This document shows positions 36,021 through 48,209 of a stretch of DNA of 64,000 nt, piece after piece (positions within the stretch are counted from its first letter, which is position 1; each line of letters opens with the position of its first letter). The DNA comes from Corbicula japonica. Its lineage: Eukaryota; Mollusca; Bivalvia; Venerida; Cyrenidae. Location: assembly GCA_038501625.1 (NCBI GenBank), contig JAZAYU010001135.1:1-64000 (forward strand), read 5' to 3'. Below the pieces are notes generated by a model that made no database searches, had not been told where the DNA came from, and saw only the letters and a program-made list of their open reading frames with translations. The position numbers and the translations under genes were made by a program.

Positions 36021-36590
36021 ATAATGGTTTAGACTCGTCGGGTTTCCGTCGAAGTTAAAAACATGTGTAAAGTTTCTTTGTTTATTTCTTTGTTTCAAAT
36101 AGATAACTAATAACGTCCAATAACAATAAAGTAATGTTCACAATATTTGTATAAGGTAATCCTGTGCAAGGTTTTCACTTGCAAATAAATGTCAAATATA
36201 AAACACTTTTTAAAAAATGCAGTAAACGTAATCCTTATTTATGAGCGGAATTCCTTCGGTCTTGTATTAAATTTAGATGTTTCTTAGTGTAGAGTCAAAA
36301 TTAGAATGTCTTGAAATAGTAATAAAATCCCTAAAATTAACGATAAGTTATCTGCTATCGTAACCATGACAACTATAAGGATATCTACATCTTATCAGTA
36401 ATAAAATTGTCAAACCGCATACACAGAATTATAGGTGTTAACTATGCAACTAAGTATCAAACTGATTATGACAATAAACTTCAAAATTAAGTAACACAAT
36501 ACATATTTAAATTTAAAAAGAAAGAAGTTTTACTTAAATAAAAGAACATCAACATTTGAGATAGCTACCATATTTTAGAATGGTAGCAAA
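36021..36590. other. AT-rich spacer, nothing recognised
   Basis: There is no repeat or domain-like frame between the Bel/Pao element and PLE copy B. Confidence 0.5.
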
Positions 36591-36593
36591 AAT

Positions 36594-37770
36594 AAAAAAA
36601 TGAAATATGCATATCAGGAATGGCCACATCCAGCATACACAGCCTCCCCACACAGCCAAAAAGTAGAGAGGAAAAGAGAGCATGGTATTACAATAATCAA
36701 TTTCAATATGGACGCCACAAACAAATAACGAAAGTGACAAAAAGAGGGGTTACCGCCTTGGAACGGTCAGTGGCAAAACAAATTGCCACTGGGGATTTAA
36801 ACCAGGTTCTAGGGTGCACCAACCTCACACTTGCCCCAACAGGTTTTCGTATCACAAAACAAGTACAAATTGTCTTGGTGAAATAACTCCAACCCACCCA
36901 TCGGCTCAACATTGTTGCATGCAAAAGCACACAAACATATAAAACATAAGAAGCCAATAGCATTGCAAAGCCAAAGGGCGGGTACTCAATGATCTTACCG
37001 AGACCAGAGCACCTGGAGTAAAATCAGCAAGAACACGATGACAGGGATAAAAGAAACAAATCGAGCTTCTAGGTTCTTTTAAGAAAAGATTTCCCCATAA
37101 ACCTTCATAAACTCTTAAATCCCTGCCACCGCCGTGCAACCAAAGAGGTAAGCATAATGATCAACTGTAATTGGGTTAATCATCAGGCCTGCAGAGCGCT
37201 GTAAAATATCATGTTGGTAACCTTTCTTTTTAAATTAACAGATGGTTTTTACGAATAACCGGGAGAAATTAACATTATCTTCTTAAGTTTATAAATTAAA
37301 TCACCATAAAAAAAACTGGCTGTGAAATACCTTGTTGCAAAAGAGATTTAAAACTGCATCTGTATTTATGAATTAGATCAGGATACCGGCGATAAAACTT
37401 GCAAAAGGTTTTCCTTAATTTGTGATACCGATAACCTTGTTTTAAAAGTTTTTCTGTAATGCAAAGATTACGTTCATTGAAATCATTCACATCGTTGCAA
37501 GCTCTTGAAAAGCGAACAAGCTGTGAGATATAAACCCCGTAAGATGTTGCACGAGGAACATCGCCGTCGAAAAACGGAAAATTTACTATATTAAAATTAA
37601 AATCATCTCTTTTATCATATATTTTAGTAGTGACGTAACCATTTTCAATGGACAGATTTAAATCAAGGAAGTTTGCTTGCTTTTCTGAAGTGTTCGCTTT
37701 ATTAAGCTGTAGTTCTTTAGGATAAATCTTATTAACCAGTGATGGAAAAAGGTTATTATCTATATTTAAT
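36594..37770 (-). mobile_element. Penelope-like retroelement, copy B (5'-truncated)
   Basis: Collinear with copy A from the 3' tail (36600) to the NIDNN motif just after the RT catalytic block, where it stops at 37770. The coding part (37137-37770) reads LVNKIYPKELQLNKANTSEK, FLDLNLSIENGYVTTKIYDK, GDVPRATSYGVYISQLVRF and GYRYHKLRKTFCKFYRRYP, with the C-terminus HYAYLFGCTAVAGI at 37137. Its last 650 bp of frame is better kept than copy A, with the catalytic half missing. Confidence 0.88.
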
Positions 37771-37771
37771 A

Positions 37772-37811
37772 CGGAATCGACCTTACGATTTCGACGCACG
37801 TGTCGATTCCG
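37772..37811. repeat. Hairpin at the PLE copy B junction
   Basis: cggaatcgac (37772-37781) and gtcgattccg (37802-37811) form a perfect 10-bp stem with a 20-nt loop exactly where PLE copy B ends. It could be a pre-existing target or made at insertion. Confidence 0.7.
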
Positions 37812-38507
37812 ATTACGGTATTGCGCATGAGCAAAAAGGAGTAATTAGAAACTTTGAAACCATGTCGCAAAATAAGGCTTCTGATTGGACCATGTGACTT
37901 TCATCCGGGTGCAATAGTCTTTTGTGCTTACTTCCGGATTTAAAAACTGAAAAGCCACCATTTTGTTTCTCGATTCAAATTTTCAGAAGTTCCTCTTCCA
38001 TATGTTAGATAACAATTAAGATTAAACTCGCCTAAAAAATTAAGGTAAATAAGTTTCTACATTGAGTAAAACCTAATATTGTCACAGAGTTAGAGTCTAA
38101 CAGTAGACTCCACCGTAGCGATGCGCATTACGGTAGTTGTTCGAATTTTGGTAACTAATTAAAATACAGAGTGGCAAAGTGACAATTACACCGGTTTCCC
38201 CAACATTCTAAACATTTGAAATTTACGACGTTTTTATTTATTTTTTTCCTTCAATTATCAACAAGAACAGTAAGTTTAACGTTGCAGATTAGATAGTTAT
38301 ATCGATTGCTTTCGTTTTAATTTGGTGTGGGAAAGCGATTAGGTATTGCGTTGAATTAACTCTGGATATTGTAGACTGGACAGAACTGGTCAAATGAAAT
38401 CTGACCAGCTTGAAGATGTGTATTCATGATCAGTACTCGAACCCATGTTTGCAGATAAAGCATAAAGCTACTCTGCTAATATAAGTTGTTTGAGGCATGG
38501 TAAAGCT

Positions 38508-38630
38508 GTGTTTACCAAATGCTATCTGAATAACGCTTCATTTACAACAAATAAAAAATTTTAGAGCTACATTTCATAAAAATGAGGCATAGTGTAGAAT
38601 GATTTAAATAGGAAGCACTGCGAAGCAGGT
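38508..38630 (+). repeat. Flanking repeat, left of the MULE-like element
   Basis: gtttaccaaatgctatctga to aaataggaagcac aligns with 42322-42440 on the other side of the MULE-like element, at about 90 per cent identity by eye. It is outside the target duplications, so it is a property of the locus. Confidence 0.8.
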
Positions 38631-38639
38631 CGAGTGAAT

Positions 38640-39090
38640 GGCGCATGCTATATCCCGGTACTTTTTGGGTCTCCGGTACTTTTTGCCGGTACTTTTCCCG
38701 GTACTTTTTTCGGTAATTTTATATCCATCAAATATGTTTTATTTTTGGTTATAATTGAAGTTTTTGTTTTGGGAAATGATTAAATACACCACTATTTTTA
38801 ATTTTGATCCCTTTAAACATAATTATAGATGATATTTTTGTTGAAATTAAATGATTCATGGACCTCTTTTAAAAGCCGTTTTCGGTACTTTTCTAGGTAC
38901 TTTCATATGCATTAAAATACGTTTGGTTTTAAGCAGAATTCAAGTTTTTGGTGGTGGGAAATGATATAATACACTTTTTTAAAATTCTGACCCTTTAGAA
39001 CATAATGATTATTATAGATTACATTTGTTTCAAATTTAAATGATTCATCAACTCTTTTTAAAGCCGTTTTCGGTACTTTTCTATGTACTT
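38640..39090 (+). repeat. Left arm of the MULE-like element
   Basis: Successive units begin at about 38670, 38880 and 39068 (ccgttttcggtacttttc). A further detached piece lies at about 39570-39660 (ttagtggtggtaccccacta). Confidence 0.8.
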
Positions 39091-41624
39091 CCTTTAGTCT
39101 CAAAAATTCGACTGCAAGCACAGACCCATTATCATACTGACTTTTTACAGAATGATGTCTGTCATTTACGTCTCAAGCAGTTACGATCAAAACTGTGGTG
39201 GAAATCGACCCGCTTTAAATTCTGTTATTTGTCGATAAACGTGAGTCAGGTAAACTTTAAGCGCGGAAATCGAAATTTGTTTACATGGGTGGAGGTTTAA
39301 AAGAGTTTTGCATAAAAAACGAAACCGTTATTTATAAAGAATTACATATATTGATTCTACTTGAATGTGGCTTTTCAGGTATGTAATTTTTTTAAAGGTA
39401 CATATGGTTTAAAATGCTTTATGGAGCCGCCAAAGTTGCGATTCAAATTCTGATCTGCGGAATATAGATATAGAAGAAAAATTTTCCGCATTGATTTGAA
39501 TAGTAACTGGGTTGTGCGCGATGGACGATCATCACATATATAGAAAAGTCATTGTCGCGCACAAATAGTTGTGCTAGTACTTCCTTATGCATTAAAATAT
39601 GTTTGTTTTTCAACCAGAATTGAAGTTTTTAGTGGTGGTACCCCACTAATATTTTTAATTTGGACCGTTGTACATTTTTCGCAATTACATATTGTGAATA
39701 TTATCGCAGCAAATTATTATTAATACATTTGTAATACGACTGATACTAATCTATTTTGCTATTCTAAGTTAAGTCAGTGGTAAGGACAATCACACAATTT
39801 GACACTTCGATGACCAATAAACAGATTATAGCATGTGTCACTGTCACACTTGGTAGGATCTGTGAATCGTTTGTTTTATGACAGGAAGCACCTAGTCTTA
39901 AACCTGATAAATAAATGCAAGAAATCGATTTTCTTTCGAGGCACTAATTTTAAACTTTCTGCAAAGGGAAACTGTTAAGTGCAAGATGTGTTAATAACCT
40001 CCATACCCGTATACCACGATTGACGATAGTTATCAATTATTCGTTGTTTTTAAATTTATCATATCAAATGAAATGAAAATATCAAATTGATTGAATCTGG
40101 TCGTCATATCAATATACATCGAGATCAAAGACTGTTTATTTTCCGTTTTTAATAACTACGAATTTAATGTCATAGAGATATGTAAATTATTTGATATTTT
40201 AGTTTCGTCTGTTCTCAATTACTAGTATTCATCAGAAGTATGGGGTCCAAATGAAGGAAAAGATATTGAAATTGTTCACACAAAGTTTTTAAGAATAACA
40301 TTTATGTGTTAATCAATCTACGAATATGTCTGAATTATACGGTGAACTAGGAAGAGTACCCTGAATAATCATTATTTATATATATAGTACCCTTAATAAT
40401 ATAAAGTTTTCGTATAATAATCAAAACTAATAATCAAATAATCAAAACTGGGCTCACCAGATAAAAACCTTGCTTCAAACTTGTTGATTAATCAAGAAAC
40501 GTGCGATATTCATTAAGTATGATAAAACAAAGGATACCTGATAATTGCTACCCAATTTGGTACAGTGAAATAAATAATTCAAGAAGATTAATAACATATT
40601 GTAGAAAGACTGTGCTATTTTAATGCTATTTTAATGTTCCGCAAAATGAAAGAAAAAGTCATTTTTGCAATACAAGTTTATACCGCTGTAATTTATAAGA
40701 CCTTTACCCTTTTCTCGTGCATCGATGAAGTGAAAAAACTATCCTGAAAGTGGGCATTTTTGTCTTATTTGTGGCTTCAATCACTGAAAAAAAACGTTGT
40801 CTTTTGTGTAAAAAAGTTTTCTTTTTGAATATGAATGCTTCTAGTAAAGAGTACTAGACGAGTGATACGAGTCAAAACGAGTGACACCAGCAAATTCTTA
40901 TTATGATACAAGCGAATTACTGTATGAAATTATGATGTTTTGCTTTATTTTTGTTATTTAAAAATAATAGGACTACCTGGTTTTAATACAAAAAACTACT
41001 CTACCAATATGCTTGACAGCATATTGGATTATAGAAGCAAATTTTACGACAATTAACTGACTCCACGGGGGTGGGGAGGGTCGGTCGAGACTTTTGATGT
41101 GTCGCAATCGGGCACTTGCTGTTAATTAGAGTAATCAGCTATTTATGACTAACAAGTTTTTGACACTGTATTTGTCACTTGTCCGGATATCGATTAATGA
41201 CTTGTCCGGAACTATATTTCAGACAAGCATTCAGTAGCCTGAGTCGGCATTTTGACTTGTCCGGCACGTCGGGCTACCGTATTTTTCCAGCCTTGGATTC
41301 GCATTAAAATACTTTACACTAATCAATTACTTGATGAGATATACAAGAAAAACAACAATTTTAACAAAAGTGCATATTATATTAATTTCTCACATATTAT
41401 TGTTTTGTGGTTCTTCAAAGAAGTATACCTCTTTGAAAATTTAGCAAATTATCAACTAATATAAGTTGCACCCAATCAAGACAATACTTAACCATCGAAC
41501 AAGTCTGTTTGTAATCGGATTTAGTAAAATAATAATAATCAAACATAATAACAATGTCTTTAGCAAATATTCTGATATTTGATATATATTTTAATGTGAT
41601 ATATATTTTTCCTTTGAAATGAAC

Positions 41625-42238
41625 GCTTGTACATGTACCTAGAAAAGTACCGAAAACGGTTTATAAAAGAGACCGATATATCAATTTAATTTGACTAAAT
41701 TCTTCAATCATTATGTTGTAAACGGTTCAAATTAAAAATATTAGTGAGTAACCACCACTAAAAACTTAAATTCTGGCTAAAAAAACATATGGAACATAGA
41801 AAAGTACCGAAAACAGTTTTTAAAAGAGGCCAATGAATCATTTTAATTTGTAACAAATGTAATCTATAATCTTGTTCTAAAGGATCAGAATTAAAAAAAT
41901 AGTGTATTTTATCATTTCCCACCACTAAAAACTTGAATTCTGCTTAATAAACAAACGTATTTTAATGCATATGGAAGTACCTAGAAAAGTACCGAAAACG
42001 GCTTTTAAAAGAGGGCCATGAATCATTTAATTTCAACACAAATATCATCTATAATTATGTTTTAAAGGGTGACAATTAAAAATAGTAGTGTATTTAATCA
42101 TTTCCTACAACAAAAACTTCAATTCTAATAAAAAAATAAAACATATTTGATGGATATAAAATTACCGAAAAAAGTACCGGGAAAAGTACCGGAAAAAAGT
42201 ACCGGAGATCAAAAAAGTTCCGGGATATAGCATGCGCC
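41625..42238 (-). repeat. Right arm of the MULE-like element
   Basis: This is the inverse of the left arm, with units ending in agaaaagtaccgaaaacggt at about 41640, 41800 and 41985 and terminal clusters of agtaccgg. Confidence 0.8.
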
Positions 42239-42321
42239 CGAGTGAATGAGTAAGTGCACTCGCCCTTACAGAAAGTACACTCGCCCTTACATTTTAAATA
42301 AAATACCTTTTCTGTAAAGCT

Positions 42322-42440
42322 TTGTTTACCAAATGCTATCTGAATAATGCTTCATTTATAACAAATAAAAATTATTAGAGCTACATTTCATAAAAAATGA
42401 GGCATAGTATAGAATGATTTAAATAGGAAGCACGGCGAAG
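42322..42440 (+). repeat. Flanking repeat, right of the MULE-like element
   Basis: Partner of 38508-38630; the shared text includes gagctacatttcataaaa and gaatgatttaaataggaagc. Confidence 0.8.
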
Positions 42441-42491
42441 CCGTGATTACCACTAATTATTTATTTCAGATTTTAGGATTAATTGCTCTGA

Positions 42492-42709
42492 CAGAGGTGT
42501 AGAAATTTTCATTGACACAATCTTTGAAATTCCGGAAATCGAATTGTATTTTGTAAACAAAGTAAAAATATTTCATTTTTCGAAGAAAACACTAGTGCTT
42601 TGCTGAAAAATTTACTCGCCCTGCCGGTCGAGTGTTTTGGCCACTTCCCTTGACCCAACAGATCATTTACTCGCCATGGCGAGCGGTCGAGTGGAATTCT
42701 ACACCTCTG
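42492..42709. mobile_element. 218-bp hAT-like MITE
   Basis: The ends CAGAGGTGTAGAA and TTCTACACCTCTG are exact inverses. gctctgac (42485-42492) and gctctgtc (42709-42716) match at 7 of 8, giving a possible 8-bp target duplication as in hAT elements. The interior is GC-richer than its flanks and non-coding. Confidence 0.7.
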
Positions 42710-42893
42710 CTCTGTCAAACAAGTAACTGTTACAAGTTCAAATGTGTTGCATGGTGAAGCCGTGTTGACCGTTAATTAATTGGAATAAATTTGAAAATTT
42801 ATTTATTTTATTTAGTTTTCACAGTCCAATAGTTGGTGTCTAGCTTTTGTATACATGCCTTGGTCCAGATGTTTGAGTGTAATGGTCGCTACA

Positions 42894-43282
42894 GACTTCT
42901 CGAAAGTTGTAAAAAAGTGTCAGACATGAGGTCATATAAGATGTGAAAATCTGTCTGACCGAAACAATTTCTGTCTGACTGAAACATTTAACACATTAAA
43001 TAAGCAAAACACAGTATTAAGGGTGTTTGTGTTGTGTTTTTTTTCAGTGGTACAAATTGTCATTATGACCAATACGTAAAATATTTCATTCAGATATCCT
43101 CACTCATTTCCCTCAGAACAGTCTCGAATCAAACAAGTAAAATTGTAATTTAGCGAGTAAAATTGGAATATGCAGATCAACTTTTTGCCGGACATTCGGT
43201 CCTACAACATTGGAAATCACATCAGACCAGTCCAAATTTTACCGGACAGGTCCGATGGTCCGGAGACTTTAAGGAAGTCTGT
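42894..43282. repeat. Possible small TIR element (acagacttc ends)
   Basis: acagacttctcgaaagt near 42893 is inverted as actttaaggaagtctgt near 43280. The flanks tcgcta and tcacta agree at 5 of 6. The ends are imperfect, so this is tentative. Confidence 0.35.
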
Positions 43283-43376
43283 CACTAAGAAACTAAATTA
43301 AGTCATCGGAAGGTATATGCATGCATTGGGCAAATAATATCGTTTATCAAATTTGTTTTTGTAATTTGTATTTCAG

Positions 43377-44633
43377 TTTGAAGTATACATATGGAAGATG
43401 CTTGACAAATCTGGTTCATGAAACTGGAATAGGAGAAAAATTAAACTACTGGAGAGGTAATTTTTTTTAAATTTACCCTTAATAAACTGTACAAACACTC
43501 AAACAGCACAGAATTTGCCCTTCCTTTACATGACTATGCATGGCTGGACAAACCCACTAGCCCGACGCCTTGGACAAGCTGAAAATTGTATCGGACAATC
43601 TCATAATATCGCTTGTCCGTGGGCTAGCTCAATTCTTTAGTGTAGACTAGTTTAAACGTTAATTTGATATGCGCCATTCCCTTTTAGCACCATATGCATA
43701 TCATATTACAACAGCAATAAGTTTATTACAAAATAACATGTTTTGAGATCTATTTTAACATTATCAAGCCCCCATGTAATGCTTCCTCTTGCAATTCCTG
43801 TTTCTTTCTTTCCTGTTAATACTGACTAATCAGAATTTGCTTATTTGCGCAAAAGTGGGACTAGCTGAAATGTTTACCCAGCTAGTTCTGGACTAGTTAC
43901 TAAAAATCTAAATTTGTCCAGCCCTGCTATGGTGTACCATAATCTCTGGCATGTTCACACAACATCACCTGAACATGCCAAGTTTTTAGAAGACACAGAA
44001 TCAAACGCCACAAAGTTTCTCTGCGGACCATGTTGTACATACATGATGGGTCCCTGTGGTCACTTATTTAATCCTTTATTTAGAGGATAAATCTCATAAT
44101 CTTGTTCACTTTTTTTAGAAAGGAAACAATGCTGTTTCAGTTTTCAAAGTTAATAACTTAACCTACTTCATGGACACACCTTTTTACCACAGATGGTCAG
44201 CCCATGTAAATCCAGATCGGATGGCATAGATGTAGATTCAGATCAGCTGGCCTATCTCTTTGTGGTCTTTCAAATGTGATAACACTCTGTTTTTATGCTA
44301 ATCTTGTGTAGGAATTAAAGATGGCATGAAATTTTTCATCATTACCATCTTCCTTTTATGTGATTTTAATAAAAAGACCCTACATGTAATAAATAAATTA
44401 TGGCAACAGTATGAATTGTTCACTGTTAACTGCAACAGCAATTTATGTACATCTTCATAAGGCACAAAAGGTACTGTATAACTGACTTACTAGTTATCAG
44501 AGAAGATTTAAAATATAACATTTATTTTCAGAGATGTGTATCACCAACCTTATGAAGCCTATAGATACTTATGCAGATTTGGTATGAAAGCTATGGCACA
44601 GAATATGAACATTACCATAGTAAACAGATACAA
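43377..44633 (+). CDS. Two possible exons of an unrecognised gene
   Basis: Exon 43377-43456 lies between a pyrimidine-rich tatttcag and gtaatt and reads LKYTYGRCLTNLVHETGIGE then KLNYWR, leaving one base. With the acceptor at 44532-44533, the next exon continues the frame as DVYHQPYEAYRYLCRFGMKA then MAQNMNITIVNRYK up to a weak gtttgc donor at 44634. Using the AG two bases earlier gives a stop after 18 residues. The phase match and composition suggest real coding, but I do not recognise the protein and saw no other exon. A 388-bp MITE lies in the intron. Confidence 0.35.
43539..43926. mobile_element. 388-bp hAT-like MITE
   Basis: The left end catggctggacaaac and right end tttgtccagccctg are inverses with one or two mismatches. 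CTATG flanks both sides (43534-43538 and 43927-43931). Internal cttgtccg-type motifs also occur at 41.16-41.27 kb. The family end resembles hAT (CAGGGCTGGACAAA). Confidence 0.65.
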
Positions 44634-44843
44634 GGTTTGCATAAATTTTCTTTATTTTCATTTATCAAAGCTGCATGAATGTATAATAGACATCACACTG
44701 AATCTACCGGTGCATGAATATAAGTTACAATGTTAGTTTTTTTTAAATTTTACTTCATGAATACACCCTTTAGTGACCAATGTATATCCAGTTCAGCAGG
44801 CTCATCTGTGCAGTCTGATCAGGATCTAGACTGTTTAAGGGAT

Positions 44844-45543
44844 TGCCACACTCCTCCCAACTTTGTTCATCGATTAAAAGAAAATTATCAAAATCTCAAT
44901 AATGGCAAAATGCCGTTCAATGAAACTTTGCACAGATGAATGTTACTAATGAATCTTTATTTTGCATACAGTAAGACACGTTAGAAAAGTAAAGAAAAAA
45001 AGCTAGACCTAAAAATTCCTTAAAATTCTATTTACATAAATTCACAAAAACTAAGCGATACAAAACATAATATTAAATTCCCACGTGAGCGCAATGATAC
45101 CGACAAGAAAATGTTGTGTACTTTGTAACAAAATTTCAACTACTAAAAGAGAAATCAGTGATTGTCATCCGTTTACGCGACCAGGAAGCGACCAGAAACT
45201 TGAAGGTCAAACACACTTTTACTTATATCTTGTAAAGTTTACATATGTAAGTCACGAGGACACAACAAATTGTTGTCAGTATCATATTACTGATGTGGGG
45301 TTTTAAAATGATGTTTTGTGTTGTTTAGTTTTTGTGAATTTATGTAAATAGAAGTTTAGGGAATTTTTAGATCTCGCTATTTGTCTTTACTCTTCTAACG
45401 TGTCTTGCCATCTGCAAAATTAAGATACATTATTAACATACATTTGTGCAAAGTTTCATTTAACGGCATTTTGCCGTTATTGAGATTTTGATATTTTTCT
45501 ATTTATCGACGAACAAAGTTGGGAGGAGTGTGGCAATCCCTTG
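44844..45543. mobile_element. 700-bp foldback element with about 230-bp inverted arms
   Basis: The left arm 44844-45072 starts gggattgccacactcctccc and holds aaatgccgtt, acacgttagaaaagtaaag and ctatttacataaattcacaa. The right arm 45306-45543 is its inverse with few mismatches. Flanks are ttaa on the left and ttga on the right, so a TTAA-type target is possible but unproven. The 230-bp core is not inverted and is open on the plus strand for 73 codons. Confidence 0.85.
45085..45306 (+). CDS. Open frame in the core of the foldback element, unrecognised
   Basis: The frame gives 73 residues starting near MIPTRKCCVLCNKISTTK and containing SDCHPFTRPGSDQ and HFYLYLVKFTYV. The spacing C-C-x2-C is zinc-finger-like, but nothing pairs with it convincingly. 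It exactly fills the unique core between the two arms and could be a captured exon piece. No splice signal is clear. Confidence 0.3.
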   Translation: MSAMIPTRKCCVLCNKISTTKREISDCHPFTRPGSDQKLEGQTHFYLYLVKFTYVSHEDTTNCCQYHITDVGF

Positions 45544-45546
45544 AAC

Positions 45547-46820
45547 CAGGGGTTTTCCTAGCCATTTTGGGAAAAGGACCCTGGCCAGAATTGGGAAATT
45601 TTAGCGCGTGAAATGTTTCATTTTGGGAATTTTTATCGACAAAAATACAAGTTTTGGGAATTTTGAAGTCATTTTATTATACATAGCTCAAACAAAACTT
45701 GCAATTGAATGTCCCATTTTTTTTTACTTTTGTTGTGTATAAAAATGGCAATATCCTTCTAAAATGCAAATAGTTTGAAAAAATAAGTGTTTTTTTTTTG
45801 TTTTTTTTGCTACTAGAACCATATGCCCAGAACACACAAACTATCATGTTTCAGTTCTTGTGATATATGATTTACATTGACATGATATTATGATTAGATA
45901 GTATATATATAATTTTTAATTTTACAATAGTGGACTACAAATCTGTAAAAATGTTTGCTGTTTTTCATCTCTTTTGTTCATATAATATTTATTTAGTAAT
46001 ATTTTAGCGCATACGAAATAATTTGCAGAAATTTGTATTTTAGTCAATTTAATAATCAAACTTATTATCTCCCTTTTTTGCTTTAGACAAAAAATCGCAA
46101 AACTTTTTTTTTAACCTTCGTATCACAAAATGATCCATTCTAAAATTTATTCATAATTACTGAACACAGTTAAGCAGATACATCGATAAATTAAAGCAAT
46201 ATTTTAAAATTCAACTGAGGAATTTTCCGTAGAATGAACGGATAAGCCAGTACTGTAAGATATATAATTAGGAATAACATGATTAAAGTAACAACTATCT
46301 ATCTATCTATTAATACTGCCGAACTCCCAAATGAATGGTATTATTGGCAGGTGAACTAATTGATTCAATCATTGGCAATCAACTTACCATATCACTTATG
46401 GTCAAAAATTAATTAAGCGCCGACAAACAGCTAAACATACACCTTTTTAATTGTCAAAGACCCAATTTTTACAGTTTGTGTAATCATGCTGTCGCATAAT
46501 CTCGCGGGAATCAAAATATTTCGCGATAAAGATTGTACCGATTGTTGTGAAATATAGGGGTGTCTAGAGTAAAGTAAATTTATCCAGGATTAGCGAATTT
46601 TACACCTGGTTGTGACGTCACATGCATAGTGCGAGACAAAGCAGTCAGTTGTTGTTTACAACGTAAAGCGAAAGTTAACACCGTTTCTTATGTTTTGAAA
46701 ATTATCTGTGGATTCAATTGGGAAAAATGGAAGAAATTTCGGATTGGGAAAGGGTCCGTTTGCTTTGGGAAAGGGTCCGTTTTCCGGACCCTCAGAAAGG
46801 CTAGGAAAACCCCTTTTCTG
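45547..46820. mobile_element. 1.27-kb hAT-like non-autonomous element
   Basis: ggggttttcctagcc at 45549-45563 is exactly inverted at ggctaggaaaacccc (46798-46812). The sequence just inside both ends shares ttgggaaa and aggaccc/gggtccg motifs. The left end reads CAGGGG, the right CCCC then ttttctg. The interior is AT-rich and has no transposase-like frame. Confidence 0.6.
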
Positions 46821-47950
46821 ACCAAGAAGCAACCAGTTTAGATCCAGATCAAAAAATGTTCGGCTGACGTGGAACTATACTGTTGTCCATGTGATTTAAA
46901 GAGTCTCCATAGAGTAAGTCAGGAGTCAGGATACCTGAAGTAATTATCAGAGCATACACAATCAATGTATTTGACAAATTTTATTTTTGTGTCTAAATAT
47001 TTTAAATCAATTTTAACTGTTGACAAATAAATTTATAAAAGCAATAAGATATAAAATTATTTTTGAAGATAAATTAATTTGCTGTTGAATTTAATGTTTC
47101 AGGAAAACACGTTCACATGAAATGCTGTTGGGAGACCAGGTTAACTATTCTAGACAGTAGAGGGAGCATACAGTTTACATATACTTCCACTACTAATTCG
47201 TGCAATAGAAGGTGCTGCTTTGGAAGTTTATGTCACTTGACAAGAAAAAGAATTGTCTAAATAATTATACTGTGTGATTGTGATATCAAATAATACAAAA
47301 ACGTTTTAATGTAGACCTCATTGAAGAACAGTAAATGAACAACACCATCAGTATAATTTTGTTATGAATATAATTTGCTGTTAAATGGAACCATAGAAAA
47401 TAGGAATAGACTCCTTCAGCATTTGCTTTTCATGGACTAATTTGAATGTTTCATTCTATTCGGATAATAAATTCCTCTACTGTCACTCATAGTATTATCT
47501 TAAGTCCTCAGACCCAAAAGTATGTTTGTTGATTTCAAGCTTGAATATTCAAAGAATATGACAAGCTTCGCTACTTGCTCTGTCATTGGTGTCACCATAT
47601 TCCAACTATGTATTTTAGGTGTTGTGGAATGATGTATTACAATCTACCTTGTTAACCAGATTTTTATGAGTCTACATTTCTTATACCATCGGTCAGCCTT
47701 GCATTTTGATCACATTTTGGTGCTGTTTAACTAAGAGTTTACAGGCAAACTGGTGTATTCAACATCTCAAAGGATTCTTCCAAACTTCACAGAATCATTC
47801 AGCTCACTAAGATGTAGTGATGCATCTTACAACCTTGATCAGTTTTGGTTAAAAAGTAAAACAACAAATGATGACTTGTTTCTTTGTTTTAAACATACGA
47901 TATACATCACTTTTGATTCGTCGATTCCGAGAGAGGCAGTGCCTTAGTTC
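46821..47950. other. No recognisable gene
   Basis: A pyrimidine-then-AG boundary at about 47102 (tttaatgtttcag) precedes a short open stretch, but no frame links to the 43.4-44.6 kb exons. The remainder is AT-rich. Confidence 0.4.
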
Positions 47951-47952
47951 AT

Positions 47953-48041
47953 ATTAAATCATCAAGGTACATCGAGGTTAGTTTAAAAGCTGTAATAATA
48001 TCATCTTGATGTTCGGTAGAAAGAGATAACATTAAGTCTCT
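47953..48041 (-). mobile_element. Penelope-like RT fragment, 89 bp
   Basis: Matches copy A at 16880-16970: atcatcaaggtac-tcgagg and atcatcttgatgttc-gtagaaagagataac. It covers the RT catalytic block and the residues just before it. It is truncated at both ends. Confidence 0.85.
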
Positions 48042-48209
48042 AAGTAAACGAAAAGCAAGATCTTTAATCCTGATGTTGATTTTGTATTAATGAAGTACAT
48101 GTACGATGTATTTACTTAACTAAAATGTTGTGTTCCGCGGAACACATGTGTCGCCTGCATGCAAAAAGTTGAAATGTGGGCCTATGTTTAATAATAAAAA
48201 TATTTTACT

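Larger units (their letters stand above)
38640..42238. mobile_element. MULE-like element: long inverted arms, 9-bp target duplication
   Basis: The ends are GGCGCATGCTATATCCCGG and its exact inverse. CGAGTGAAT directly repeats outside both (38631-38639 and 42239-42247). Each arm of about 450-600 bp is built of about 200-bp subunits, each starting with cggtacttttc-type motifs and containing agcagaattcaagttttt and aaatgattcat. A 9-bp duplication plus long arms is the hallmark of Mutator-like elements. The 2.5-kb interior is AT-rich with no transposase-like frame, so it is non-autonomous. Confidence 0.8.

Noticed and set aside
44844..45543. Naming the foldback element piggyBac because of a TTAA flank
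   Set aside because: Only one side is TTAA (the other is ttga), and the ends start GGG rather than the usual CCC.
47102..47160. Third exon of the 43.4-44.6 kb gene after tttcag
   Set aside because: In the required phase it stops after five codons.
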